From the NCBI RefSeq assembly GCF_019711515.1, contig NZ_JAIGNO010000002.1, forward strand, positions 186,001 to 250,000: a stretch of DNA of 64,000 nt, given 5' to 3'. A program made the translations under genes and the position numbers. This document shows positions 51,362 through 59,960 of the stretch, piece after piece. The stretch's first letter is position 1, and each line of letters starts with the position of its first letter. Source of the stretch: Qipengyuania qiaonensis. Its GTDB lineage: Bacteria > Pseudomonadota > Alphaproteobacteria > Sphingomonadales > Sphingomonadaceae. A model generated the notes under the pieces. It made no database searches. It was not told where the DNA came from and was given only the letters and a program-made list of their open reading frames with translations.

Positions 51362-51439
51362 CCTAGAGCGTTCGTTCTAGGAACGGCCCTATCGCGCGCC
51401 GCAGCCTCGCCGTCAAGATATTTAGATCGATCACTCTAA
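51362..51439. promoter_or_regulatory. Two related dyads, candidate TetR operators of the Emr operon
   Basis: CCTAGAGCGTTCGTTCTAGG (51362-51381) and TTAGATCGATCACTCTAA (51422-51439) share TAGAnCG and TCTA arms and lie in the 138-base interval between the minus-strand efflux operon and the divergent tetR gene. Each lies near one of the two starts, so the local TetR protein could repress both. Inference. Confidence 0.55.
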
Positions 51440-51480
51440 GATGGCTTGGAGCCGGAGACGATGGCCGCTAGAAGAAGCTG

Positions 51481-52146
51481 ATGCGCAAGGCCGATCCCGA
51501 CAACACCGAACTGCGAAAGCGGCAGATACTCGACGCGGCGCTGGCATGCTTCCGCGCCAAGGGATTCGCGGGCGCCTCGATCGGCGACATCTGCAAGGCG
51601 GCGGGCATGAGCCCGGGTCATCTTTACCACTACTTCGGGTCGAAGGACGAAATCGTCACCGCGATCGCGTCGCAGGACCGTGCACAGGCGACAGCGACGC
51701 TGCAGGCCTTGGGCGAGAACGGACCCTTGGCCGAAGCGATCCTCAACGCGCTTGATCCCGAATTCGAGCTTGGCGATTACGGAATCGACGGCAGTCTCGC
51801 CTTCGATGTCTTTGCTGAAGCCTCGCGCAATCCGGCGGTCGCGCAATCCGTTTCGTCGCTCTACCGGAACGTCAATGCGGGACTGGCGGCGCTGATCCGT
51901 CGCGAGCAGGCGAGCGGACGCATTCCTGCCGAAATCGATCCCGAGGGCACGGCGCTCGCCATCACCGCGCTCGTCGAAGGGATCGGCGTGATGGGCATTT
52001 CGCACGACGAGAACGAGCTTGCCGCCGCCGCTCCCGCAGTCCGACGCGCAATCCAGGCGATCCTTGGCCTGGAGCCGACAGCGGACGGCGATGCCCGCAA
52101 ACCGCTGCGAACACGCAGGGCGACCGTCCGAACGAATACGGGTTAG
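51481..52146 (+). CDS. TetR-family repressor of the Emr operon
   Basis: 221 residues. Residues about 13-60 form the TetR helix-turn-helix (RQILDAALACFRAKG, IGDICKAAGMSPGHLYHYFGSKDEIV). The C-terminal part has the helical effector domain with DVFAEASRNPAVAQSV and a basic tail (RKPLRTRRATVR). It is divergent from the HlyD-MFS efflux operon and probably controls it. It stops three bases before the convergent marR gene. Confidence 0.88.
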   Translation: MRKADPDNTELRKRQILDAALACFRAKGFAGASIGDICKAAGMSPGHLYHYFGSKDEIVTAIASQDRAQATATLQALGENGPLAEAILNALDPEFELGDYGIDGSLAFDVFAEASRNPAVAQSVSSLYRNVNAGLAALIRREQASGRIPAEIDPEGTALAITALVEGIGVMGISHDENELAAAAPAVRRAIQAILGLEPTADGDARKPLRTRRATVRTNTG

Positions 52147-52149
52147 TCG

Positions 52150-52605
52150 TCACTTTGCGGCATGGAGCGATTGCGCCGCGACATGGTCTGCACAGCACTG
52201 CGCAACTGCCGAGAGGCTTTCGATCATCTGCTCTTGCTCTTCCGGCGATCGCGCATCAACCAAGGCTTCGAGCCTTTGCGCAAAGCCGGCGTAGAAGCGT
52301 CCGATCGTCTCGAAGACGCGCGGCGTCGCCGATACCAGCACTGAGCGGCGGTCGTTTGCGTCGCGCATGCGCTCGACCAGCTTCTGACGCTCGAGTCTGT
52401 CGATCATGGTTGTAACCGATCCGCTGGTCAGCCCGAGCGCCGCAGCGATTCGCCCGGCGGGCACCGGGCCGCGCTCGAGCAGGTTGAGGCAGGCGAGATC
52501 GTTGCGGCTGATTCCGAGCAGTCCGCAGGCGTGGTGATCTAGCTCATTCAGAGCCGTATAAAGCGTCCGGCAGGCCGTTGTCGCCTGCTGCGCGGCCTGC
52601 GTCAT
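52150..52605 (-). CDS. MarR-family regulator
   Basis: 151 residues. The winged helix is RNDLACLNLLERGPVPAGRIAAALGLTSGSVTTMIDRLERQKLVERMRDANDRRSVLVSATP, a typical MarR signature with the DxRS wing. Divergent from the SRPBCC gene, with a perfect palindrome in between. It probably controls that pair. The ligand is not known. Confidence 0.9.
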   Translation of the reverse strand: MTQAAQQATTACRTLYTALNELDHHACGLLGISRNDLACLNLLERGPVPAGRIAAALGLTSGSVTTMIDRLERQKLVERMRDANDRRSVLVSATPRVFETIGRFYAGFAQRLEALVDARSPEEQEQMIESLSAVAQCCADHVAAQSLHAAK

Positions 52606-52638
52606 TCGCCAGGCTCCGATTTATCTTGACTCTCAAAC

Positions 52639-52655
52639 ATCTTGACTGTCAAGAT
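52639..52655. promoter_or_regulatory. MarR operator palindrome
   Basis: ATCTTGACTGTCAAGAT is a perfect 8-1-8 palindrome in the 83-base interval between marR and the SRPBCC gene. An imperfect copy of its left half (ATCTTGAC, at 52623-52630) precedes it. MarR proteins bind this kind of site. Position and symmetry only. Confidence 0.6.
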
Positions 52656-52688
52656 AGTGCGGCATGATCAATCAAGCAAGGTGAAGCC

Positions 52689-53261
52689 GTGGATATTCTC
52701 GTGACTGTCGCCATCGGTGCGATACTTATCATCGCGCTCGCCGTCGTTCTCGTGCCGCCGGAGGTCGACTACGAAGAGCGCATTCTTGTCGCCGCACCCG
52801 CGCCCGAAATCTACGACCACATCCGTTACCAGTCGCGCCTGATGCAATGGTCGGCCTGGCCGAGCGAAACCGGATCGGATTGCGGCGTCGAGGGGAGCGA
52901 CGGCGCGCTTGGAGCAAAGACGATTTACCTCGATCGCAAAGGCAATCGCTTCGGCGAGCAGGAGGTGACCCGGCTGGAGCAGGACCGACTGGTCGAATTG
53001 ACGCTCACCAGCAAGGGGCCACCGCAAAGGCCGGTCGTGACGTTCCGCCTTGAACCGGTGGATCAGCAATCGACCCGGGTCATCCTGCACTTCACCAATC
53101 TCATCGCCCGCCCGTTCAATCTGCTTCTGCGTGTCGCCGGCATCGTGCGCTGGACCCGCGCCATGCACGTCAAGGACCTCGAAGGACTCAAGCGTTTCGC
53201 CGAACCGCCGCACACCGGCTATGCGGGCACACCGGCGCAAGGCCTGCCGCGCGCCGCATGA
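52689..53261 (+). CDS. SRPBCC-fold membrane-anchored protein
   Basis: 190 residues from GTG at 52689 with AAGGTGA upstream. One N-terminal helix (LVTVAIGAILIIALAVVLV) anchors it; the following VDYEERILVAAPAPEIYDHIR is the start of an SRPBCC (START/polyketide cyclase-like) ligand-binding fold, with VTRLEQDRLVELTLT and VTFRLEPVDQQSTRVILHF later. Likely binds a hydrophobic ligand at the membrane. Overlaps the DUF1905 gene by four bases. Confidence 0.8.
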   Translation: MDILVTVAIGAILIIALAVVLVPPEVDYEERILVAAPAPEIYDHIRYQSRLMQWSAWPSETGSDCGVEGSDGALGAKTIYLDRKGNRFGEQEVTRLEQDRLVELTLTSKGPPQRPVVTFRLEPVDQQSTRVILHFTNLIARPFNLLLRVAGIVRWTRAMHVKDLEGLKRFAEPPHTGYAGTPAQGLPRAA

Positions 53262-53797
53262 GCTTCTTCGAGCATGAGTTCGAGGCGCCGATCGACCGCC
53301 ACGGCGTGGGGCGCACACGCAAGATCTGGTACAACGTCGTCTGGCTTCCGGCAGACCTTGCGGCGAGCCTGCCGTTCGATCGCTATCCGCAGCTGCGGAT
53401 CGAGGGCGAACTCGCCGAAATCCCGGTCGAGAACGCCTTCATTCCCGCCGGTGACGGACGCTACTATCTGATCGTATCACCCGAAGTTCTGAAGATCGGC
53501 GGGCTTGACGTTGGCGACCCCGTATCGTTCCGCTTCAGGGTTGCCGACCAGGAGCGGGTGGACCTTCCTGCAGACCTCCAGCGCGCCCTGGCGCGTGATC
53601 CGGAAGGCCAAGAGCGGTGGCAGGCGCTCACACCAGGCCGCAGACGCGCGCTCGCGCACCACGTCGGGAGCGCCAAGGGAGACGACACGCGCGCCCGGCG
53701 GATCGCGGCGGTGCTGTCGGCGATCACCAGCTGCATGCGTGATGGCGCCGAGGAGAAGGATGTCAGGCGTCTCGACCGAGTACTCGGCAAGCGCTGA
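53258..53797 (+). CDS. DUF1905 / YdeI-type protein
   Basis: 179 residues. The N-terminal part (HEFEAPIDRH and RYPQLRIEGELAEIPVENAF) matches the DUF1905 fold, and the C-terminal helices (FRFRVADQER, ALTPGRRRALAHHVGSAKGDDTRARRI) match the bacteriocin-protection YdeI/OmpD-associated segment. The two-part architecture is common. The function is unclear. Co-transcribed with the SRPBCC gene and probably controlled by MarR. Confidence 0.75.
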   Translation: MSFFEHEFEAPIDRHGVGRTRKIWYNVVWLPADLAASLPFDRYPQLRIEGELAEIPVENAFIPAGDGRYYLIVSPEVLKIGGLDVGDPVSFRFRVADQERVDLPADLQRALARDPEGQERWQALTPGRRRALAHHVGSAKGDDTRARRIAAVLSAITSCMRDGAEEKDVRRLDRVLGKR

Positions 53798-53901
53798 CCA
53801 GGCTCTCTTTTGGCGCGCGATCTGATACCATCCAACAAACCGAAATTGCTGTTTTCGAGCCGCCGCTCGTTTTTCTGCACCGAGCGGTCCAGAATTCGTC
53901 T

Positions 53902-54849
53902 ATGCACCACTTACGAGATCGGGAGATGTCATCGCAACAGGTGTCGGGCATGCCAGAGCAGTACAACAGTATGAAGGCGTTCTACGAACATGCTTTTGCC
54001 GATGCGATCACGGCGCGTTCGCAGCTATTGCCGTTCGATTTCGTCGAGGCGAGCCAGGGGGCCGGTGACTGGTCCGATGCCACGAACCCGGACCTCGTTC
54101 TTGCCGCCATCGTGGGAGGGCAGGCGCTCGGTCAGGTCGATGTCGGAGCCGGAAAGTTCCGCTCGCTGGGCTATCCCGGCGAACTGCTGCTGACGCCTCC
54201 CGACACGACCACGTCGATCCAGATCGAGTGCCATCACCGGATCGTGATGATGGCGGTGAATTACCAGGGCTTGCGCGCCGCCTGCCCCGAGGTTCCGCTG
54301 CCGCCTGACGGGGATTTCGGGCGCTTCCACACCCGTCTGCACCGGATGGCCGGTCTGCATGCGTTGCTGATGGAGTTCTGGCAGCGGTCGTGCGACCCGC
54401 GCCCGTGGAGCGCGCTGGAAATCGATGCCGCCCTGCACAGCTATGCGTGGTCTCTGCTCCTTCTGCACCGCGGCGCATTGCCCGAGCACAGCAAGGGCGG
54501 GCTCGCTCCATGGCAGTTGCGGCGGGTGCGCGAGGCGCTCGAGGCCGCGCCTCAGCTTTCACTTGTCGAACTGGCGAACGAAGTCGGGCTCAGTCCCTGG
54601 CACTTCTGCCGCGCCTTTCGCGACGCGACGGGCTTGACCCCGGTGCGTTACCAGACGGCGCTCGCAATGGAGCGCGCCCGCCTCGCGCTGGCGACGTCCG
54701 ATCTGTCTGTCACGAGCATCGCGCTCGACGCCGGCTTCGCCTCGAGCCAGGCCTTTGCCCGCGCGTTCCGGCGTCTGAACGCCATGGCCCCGCTCGAATA
54801 TCGCGCCCTGCGCCGCAAGGTCGACAACCCGAGAGCGAGCGAGATATGA
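53902..54849 (+). CDS. AraC-family regulator 1 of a tandem of four
   Basis: 315 residues from ATG at 53902; ATGs at 53926, 53950 and 53971 are also possible. The N-terminal about 190 residues is a cupin-like sensor. The C-terminal double HTH starts at GGLAPWQLRRVREALEAAPQLSLVE, with LANEVGLSPWHFCRAFRDATGLTPVRYQTALAMERARLAL and SIALDAGFASSQAFARAFRRLNA. Its last four bases overlap the start of the next regulator. Effector unknown. Confidence 0.88.
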   Translation: MHHLRDREMSSQQVSGMPEQYNSMKAFYEHAFADAITARSQLLPFDFVEASQGAGDWSDATNPDLVLAAIVGGQALGQVDVGAGKFRSLGYPGELLLTPPDTTTSIQIECHHRIVMMAVNYQGLRAACPEVPLPPDGDFGRFHTRLHRMAGLHALLMEFWQRSCDPRPWSALEIDAALHSYAWSLLLLHRGALPEHSKGGLAPWQLRRVREALEAAPQLSLVELANEVGLSPWHFCRAFRDATGLTPVRYQTALAMERARLALATSDLSVTSIALDAGFASSQAFARAFRRLNAMAPLEYRALRRKVDNPRASEI

Positions 54850-55715
54850 GAAGCACTTATCTCGACTACTATGCCGGCAGCCGACTGGCGGACTACGTCA
54901 CGACGTCCGCGACGCTCGCCGATGGTATCGGGCTGCTCGAAGCGCGGCAACCGGCAGGCGATATGTCGGACGAACCGAACGAAGACTACGTCCTGACGAT
55001 GAACATCACGCCCGGCGTCGCCGTCACGCTCGACTTCGGGTTCGGGCGTTGGCATGGCATGGCAGGGCGTCACAATCTGATCGTACTTCCGCCGGCGACG
55101 CACAACCAGGTGGTGGTCGACGGCAGGCATTCGATCCGCTGCGTCTCGCTGCATCGCGACCGCGTCGCACGAGGCTTCGAGACGCTTGCTCGCTCGGGTG
55201 CGCAAGATCTTGGCCGGATGCACCGCGACCATTTCGATGACGCACTGGTGTGCAGCCTCGTCAGCACGCTGTTCGCAGCGCAAGCCGCCGACGCCTGCAG
55301 CACCGGCCTGCTCGCCGACGATATCGGGACGCATCTCGTCGCGCGCCTGCTCGAACTTCAGGGCAGGCTGGACAAACCGAAGATCGGCGGTCTCGCGCCA
55401 TGGCAGATACGCCGCGTGACGGAGGCCATCGCCAGTTCCGACGCCGAACTCTTCTCGCTCGATCAACTGGCAGACCTTGTCGGGCTTTCCAGCTTCCATT
55501 TTTGCCGCGCTTTTCGCACCGCGCTCGGAATCTCGCCGTTCCGCTATCAGCAGATGATCCGTATCGAGCGGGCCCGCAGCGAGCTTGAAAGCAGTTCCAG
55601 ACCGGTAACCGAGATTGCTCTTGCGAGCGGCTACGGATCGAGCCAGGCCTTTGCGCGCGCCTTCCGCCGCGAAACGGGCGTGAGCCCGCTTGATTATCGC
55701 AAGGCGCGCGCATGA
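54846..55715 (+). CDS. AraC-family regulator 2 of the tandem
   Basis: 289 residues from ATG at 54846. The sensor starts with STYLDYYAGSRLADYVTTSAT and holds EARQPAGDMSDEPNEDYVL; regulator 4 has a closely similar N-terminus. The C-terminus has GGLAPWQIRRVTEAI, LADLVGLSSFHFCRAFRTALGISPFRYQQM and EIALASGYGSSQAFARAFRRETGVSP. Overlaps both neighbours by four bases, so translation is probably coupled. Confidence 0.88.
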   Translation: MRSTYLDYYAGSRLADYVTTSATLADGIGLLEARQPAGDMSDEPNEDYVLTMNITPGVAVTLDFGFGRWHGMAGRHNLIVLPPATHNQVVVDGRHSIRCVSLHRDRVARGFETLARSGAQDLGRMHRDHFDDALVCSLVSTLFAAQAADACSTGLLADDIGTHLVARLLELQGRLDKPKIGGLAPWQIRRVTEAIASSDAELFSLDQLADLVGLSSFHFCRAFRTALGISPFRYQQMIRIERARSELESSSRPVTEIALASGYGSSQAFARAFRRETGVSPLDYRKARA

Positions 55716-56590
55716 TGACAGCCTTTCCGTCCTTCGGCGACTGGGCCGCGAGCGAAGGCTTCAATGTCATAAGCAGGCAAATATCACGGGTCTCTCAAAG
55801 CGGGGTCCACTTCATCGAAGTCGACCTGGAGGAGGCATCTCCGGATCCTGCGACGGGCGACATGACAATCCAGTTCTGTAAGTCAGGGTCGTTCGATCTC
55901 GAAAGCGAGGTCGCCGGAAAACGCTTCAATGGCCGGATGATCCCCGGCATGGCGTGTGTCGCGCCTCCGGGTGAACCACTCCACCTTGCTGGCGAGGGTC
56001 TGTCGTCCTTTCAGGTACTGGCTCTTCCACAAAATTTTCTGGCGGACCTGTTCGCGGAGGCACCGGCTCGCCTCGAGAGGCTCGAGCCCTTCTATGGGCG
56101 ACCGAGGGCTTTCGACCCCATTGCCGATTTCATGCGCGGGTTCCGCTCCGATCTGGCCGCAGGCATTCTAGAAGACCGGCTGCTGCTCGACACGATGATA
56201 TTTGCGCTGCTGCTACGCCTGACTGGTGGGAACGCTGCCGACGATCCGCACCGCTCCGGAGGGCTGGCCTCTTGGCAGTTGCGCCGCGTAAACGAAGCCT
56301 TGTGCACACCGCAGGTCGCAAACCTGTCACTTCCAGAAATGGCGGCAATCGCCGGTCTTTCGCCCTATCATTTCTGCCGCGCCTTCAAGCGGTCGACCGG
56401 GACCACGCCGCAGCGGTATCGGCAGCTGCTGGTGATCGACCGGGCGCGGGACCGGCTCGCCAGATCGGCCGATTGCGTGACTGATATCGCCCTCGACCTG
56501 GGCTACGGATCGAGCCAGGCTTTCGCGCGCGCTTTCCGCCGCGAAACCGGGTACAGCCCGGCTGCCTATCGCGAAGAGGCGCGCGCATGA
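55712..56590 (+). CDS. AraC-family regulator 3 of the tandem
   Basis: 292 residues. The N-terminal sensor (FNVISRQISRVSQSGVHFIEV, FCKSGSFDLESEV) is unlike those of regulators 2 and 4. The C-terminal HTH pair is almost the same as in the others: GGLASWQLRRVNEAL, MAAIAGLSPYHFCRAFKRSTGTTPQRYRQLL and IALDLGYGSSQAFARAFRRETGYSP. Overlaps its neighbours by four bases. Confidence 0.88.
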   Translation: MMTAFPSFGDWAASEGFNVISRQISRVSQSGVHFIEVDLEEASPDPATGDMTIQFCKSGSFDLESEVAGKRFNGRMIPGMACVAPPGEPLHLAGEGLSSFQVLALPQNFLADLFAEAPARLERLEPFYGRPRAFDPIADFMRGFRSDLAAGILEDRLLLDTMIFALLLRLTGGNAADDPHRSGGLASWQLRRVNEALCTPQVANLSLPEMAAIAGLSPYHFCRAFKRSTGTTPQRYRQLLVIDRARDRLARSADCVTDIALDLGYGSSQAFARAFRRETGYSPAAYREEARA

Positions 56591-57465
56591 CCGGCTCCGC
56601 AATTTCCTATCTCGATACGTACCTCGCTGGACCGCTCGGTGGCTATATTGTGTCGAACCACATCGTCGGGACAGGCGCTATCGCCATGGAGGCAAGCCAG
56701 CCGGCGGGCGACATGTCCAACCCGCCTGTCGACGAACTCGTGCTGATCCAGAACCTGACGCCCGGCATCCATCAGAACTCGGATTTCGCAGCGGGTCGTT
56801 TCGAAGAGCGATCGGCGCGCGGGGCCCTTTTTCTCGTTCCAGCCAATACAGCGACGAACATTGAAGTGTTTAATCGCCATCGCATCCGGGTTCTCGCGAT
56901 CGACCGGACGACGATCGGTCACGCGTTCCGTGAACGGTCGAAAGCGGTGGAGGATTTCGGCCCGCTTCATCGCGGCAGCTTCCGCGACGACGGACTTTCC
57001 GCGCTGTTCGACGCCGTCTGGCATGTCGCCCAAAGCGAGATGCCCGAAGCGCCGATGCAGGCGCAGTCCGCGCTGCTGCTCGCGCTCGACCGGCGCGCCT
57101 CGCTTGCCGGCAAGCAGCGGCCTTCGCCCAAAGGCGGGCTGGCACCCTGGCAGCTGCGACGGATCGAGGAAGCGCTGCGGGAGGCCGAAGCCGGAACGTT
57201 CTCGCTCGCGCAACTGGCGGACATCGTCGGCCTGTCGCCGTTCCACTTCTGCCGGGCTTTCAAGGAGGCCACCGGCCTGCCGCCGCACGCCTACCAGCGC
57301 ACGCTGCAGCTCGAACACGCGCGGCACGCGCTCGAGGAGGACTCGCGCAGCGTCACCGAGATCGCGATGGCGCTGGGCTACGGATCGAGCCAGGCCTTCG
57401 CGCGCGCATTCCGGCGGGAAACCGGGATGAGCCCGTCGCAATACCGGCTCTCCCGCATGCGCTAG
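56587..57465 (+). CDS. AraC-family regulator 4 of the tandem
   Basis: 292 residues. The N-terminus SYLDTYLAGPLGGYIVSNHIVG and EASQPAGDMSNPPVDELVLIQ is clearly related to regulator 2. The C-terminus has GGLAPWQLRRIEEALREA, LADIVGLSPFHFCRAFKEATGLPPHAYQ and IAMALGYGSSQAFARAFRRETGMSP. It ends 84 bases before the NTF2-like gene. Probably regulates one or more of the following enzyme genes. Confidence 0.88.
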   Translation: MTGSAISYLDTYLAGPLGGYIVSNHIVGTGAIAMEASQPAGDMSNPPVDELVLIQNLTPGIHQNSDFAAGRFEERSARGALFLVPANTATNIEVFNRHRIRVLAIDRTTIGHAFRERSKAVEDFGPLHRGSFRDDGLSALFDAVWHVAQSEMPEAPMQAQSALLLALDRRASLAGKQRPSPKGGLAPWQLRRIEEALREAEAGTFSLAQLADIVGLSPFHFCRAFKEATGLPPHAYQRTLQLEHARHALEEDSRSVTEIAMALGYGSSQAFARAFRRETGMSPSQYRLSRMR

Positions 57466-57549
57466 GAATTCTCCAGCAATTTCGGTCACGCGGGCCTGGT
57501 ACTTTGCTGCCATCCTGATCGTCTGGATGGCCGGAAAGGCGAAACCACA

Positions 57550-57927
57550 ATGCCGCATACGATGCGCTCGCAGCGATTTCCGGCCGATCGGCTCAAGCTG
57601 CTCCTGACGCGGCGCCCATTCGATCGCGCGATGTGGCTTGAGGCGCTCGGCGAACAGCCGCATCTGCGCATCGCCAACGCGCCGCCCGTAACCGGCCGCG
57701 TCCAGGTGCTCGACGAGATCGCCACCTTCCTGGGTCGCATCGAGGGCTTCGGCAACCAGTTCTGCGATGTCTGGCAAAGGCGCGAGACGATCTACGCCGA
57801 GACCGACGTGACCTTCCGCAGCCACACTGGCAACCTCGATGCGATCCCCTGCGTCATCATCGCCCGCACCACGCACGGCGTGCTGCAGGACCTGCGATTC
57901 CACCTCGACCCCGCCCCGCTGCCCTGA
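57550..57927 (+). CDS. NTF2-like / SnoaL-type small protein
   Basis: 125 residues. The segment FDRAMWLEALGEQPHLRI is followed by VLDEIATFLGRIEGFGNQFCDVWQRRETIYAETDVTFRS, a typical NTF2 fold with an acidic and an aromatic residue in the pocket. The role is unknown; such proteins often act as isomerases or dehydratases. It starts the enzyme block. Confidence 0.7.
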   Translation: MPHTMRSQRFPADRLKLLLTRRPFDRAMWLEALGEQPHLRIANAPPVTGRVQVLDEIATFLGRIEGFGNQFCDVWQRRETIYAETDVTFRSHTGNLDAIPCVIIARTTHGVLQDLRFHLDPAPLP

Positions 57928-58023
57928 TCGCAGCAATTTCGGTGCAGCGCAGCAACCACGGGCGCGCCAGTCCCTTGGTGCCCGCTTAAGCCTCCATCGT
58001 GAAGCCCTGCGGCGGAGGAAGCG

Positions 58024-58767
58024 ATGCGCAGATTCGATAACAAGGTTGCAGTGATCACTGGTGGGGCAGCAGGCATGGGCCGGGCCCATGCCGAGCACCT
58101 CGCGGCCCACGGCGCGCGCGTCGCAATCGGCGATCTGGGTGATGCGAGCGAGGTTTGCGCGGCAATCGAGGCGGCGAGCGGTGAGGCAATGGCGCACCGT
58201 CTCGATGTCGCCGACGAGGCGAGCGTGGCGGGCTTCGCGCAGGCGGTGCTTGCCCGCTTCGGCCGCTGCGACATCATCGTCAACAACGCCGGGATCTACC
58301 CCTTTCAGCCGTTCGACGAGATCACGCCGGCCGACTGGCGGCGGGTAATGGCGGTGGATCTCGACGGACCGTTCCTCGTCTCGCGCGCCTTCCTGCCCGG
58401 AATGCGGGGACAGGGTTACGGCCGCATCGTCAACATCGCCTCGGCCGAAGCCTGGATGGTGGCGAGCAACAACGCCCATTACATCGCCGCCAAGATGGGC
58501 GTGGTCGGGCTGACGCGGGCGCTGGCGACCGAGGCTGCGCAGGACGGGGTCACCGTCAACGCGATCGCGCCTGGGATCGTGCGCGGTACCACGATCGACG
58601 CCGAGATGCCCGGCTATCTCGATGACATTCCGCGGCTCTACCAGGCGATCAAGCGCGCGGCCGAACCCGCCGATATCGTCAACGCCATGGCGTTCCTTGC
58701 ATCCGATGATGCGCGCTTCATCACCGGTCAGACGCTGGTGGTCGATGGCGGCGGAGTGCGGCTGTGA
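58024..58767 (+). CDS. SDR-family oxidoreductase
   Basis: 247 residues. Cofactor motif TGGAAGMG at residues 12-19; catalytic Tyr153 and Lys157 in HYIAAKMGVVG; IVNIASAEAW contains the Ser. Typical of 3-oxoacyl-ACP reductase-like classical SDR. VGDLGDASEV after strand 2 (an Asp) favours NAD(H). GGAGG lies just upstream of the ATG. It overlaps the next gene by four bases. Substrate not known. Confidence 0.92.
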   Translation: MRRFDNKVAVITGGAAGMGRAHAEHLAAHGARVAIGDLGDASEVCAAIEAASGEAMAHRLDVADEASVAGFAQAVLARFGRCDIIVNNAGIYPFQPFDEITPADWRRVMAVDLDGPFLVSRAFLPGMRGQGYGRIVNIASAEAWMVASNNAHYIAAKMGVVGLTRALATEAAQDGVTVNAIAPGIVRGTTIDAEMPGYLDDIPRLYQAIKRAAEPADIVNAMAFLASDDARFITGQTLVVDGGGVRL

Positions 58768-59267
58768 TGGCCTCCGCTCCGGTCTGGCCCGCTTCGCCGC
58801 TCCTTCTGGAGAAGCGCGCCGGCCCGCGCCCGCGCACCACCCAGACCAATCCGCACAGCCAGATCGACCAGCTGCCGCGCCCGCTGTTGAGCCACGATCT
58901 GATCGAACGGCTCGCCGCGCTGCCCGGCATTTCGCTCGGGCCGAGTGGGCGCGCGCCCTATGGCACGATCGGGCTTTACCTCTCCGAAGATGACGCGCGT
59001 GGTCCCGAGCGGGCCTTCCTGCTGCCGCGCGAGTTTGCGCATCTTCATCCCGAGCCCGACGGCAGTCTGCATCTGCCGCTGCCCGAGCCGGTCCGGTCGC
59101 GGGCGATCGCGGCGGGCTGGGCCGAGCCGCATCCGCTCGCAGGCCAACCCAGCGTCTCACCCGACATCGTCATGGTCTACGCCCCGCGCGATGCGGAAGA
59201 GATCGAGATCGTCGCCACCCTTGTCGCTTCGGCGTGGGCCTATGCCCGCGGCGCGGCGGCGCACTGA
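58764..59267 (+). CDS. Luciferase-domain (DUF5519-type) protein
   Basis: 167 residues. The centre has FAHLHPEPDGSLHLPLP and ERAIAAGWAEPHPLAGQP-like blocks (AIAAGWAEPHPLAG), as in the small 'luciferase domain' family. No oxygenase motif is obvious; the family's activity is unproven. Its neighbours are redox and hydrolase enzymes. It starts by four-base overlap with the SDR gene. Confidence 0.75.
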   Translation: MMASAPVWPASPLLLEKRAGPRPRTTQTNPHSQIDQLPRPLLSHDLIERLAALPGISLGPSGRAPYGTIGLYLSEDDARGPERAFLLPREFAHLHPEPDGSLHLPLPEPVRSRAIAAGWAEPHPLAGQPSVSPDIVMVYAPRDAEEIEIVATLVASAWAYARGAAAH

Positions 59268-59281
59268 AAGGACCTGTTCGC

Positions 59282-59917
59282 ATGCGCAACTACACCCAGA
59301 GCCGGTTCTCCAAGGACGACGCGGCGCTGCTGCTGATCGATCACCAGTCGGGCATCATGCAGCTCGTCCACGACTATTCTCCGGCCGAGTTCCGCTCGAA
59401 CGTTCTTGCCCTGGGCAAGATCGGCAAGGTCTTCGACCTCCCGGTCATTCTCTCGTCGAGCTACGAGACCGGACCCAACGGCCCGATCATTCCGGAGCTC
59501 CTCGCCATGTATCCGCAAGCGCCGGTCATCCGGCGTCCAGGTCAGATCAGCGCCTGGGACAATGAGGAGTTCGTCGCCGCAGTCGAGGCGACCGGGCGCA
59601 GGAAGCTCATCATGGCCGGCGTCACGACCGATGTCTGTCTCGCCTTCCCGGCGATGCAGGCGGCTGCTGCAGGGTACGAGGTCTACGGCGTGATCGACGC
59701 CTCGGGCGCACACGATTTTGCGACCCAGTCGATGGCGGTGCAGCGTCTGGTCATGCACGGCGTCACTCCGGTCACCTGGCTGATGGTCGCCGCCGAGCTG
59801 CAGCGCGACTGGCGCAACAAGACCGCCGAGGGGACCGGCAAGCTCTTCCACGAGCACCTGCTCAACTACGGCATGCTGATCGACAACCACATGGCGCTGA
59901 CCGGCGGCCAGCAGTGA
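59282..59917 (+). CDS. Isochorismatase-like hydrolase (YcaC-type)
   Basis: 211 residues from ATG at 59282, with AAAGGA upstream; a longer frame to 59234 has no such support. Strong similarity in pattern to E. coli Yca[49 protein letters not shown] and [12 protein letters not shown]. The Asp in IDHQ and the Cys in TTDVC are the expected catalytic pair. Substrate unknown. One of three related hydrolases in this block. Confidence 0.88.
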   Translation: MRNYTQSRFSKDDAALLLIDHQSGIMQLVHDYSPAEFRSNVLALGKIGKVFDLPVILSSSYETGPNGPIIPELLAMYPQAPVIRRPGQISAWDNEEFVAAVEATGRRKLIMAGVTTDVCLAFPAMQAAAAGYEVYGVIDASGAHDFATQSMAVQRLVMHGVTPVTWLMVAAELQRDWRNKTAEGTGKLFHEHLLNYGMLIDNHMALTGGQQ

Positions 59918-59960
59918 GCCCGATCGTCACCCTCTCATCTCCCGACCGAAAGGATCGCTC

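Noticed and set aside
56566..59160. A minus-strand frame of about 864 codons over the AraC, NTF2 and SDR genes
   Set aside because: Opposite well-recognised genes; composition is Arg/Ala/His-rich and no start or ribosome-binding site supports it.
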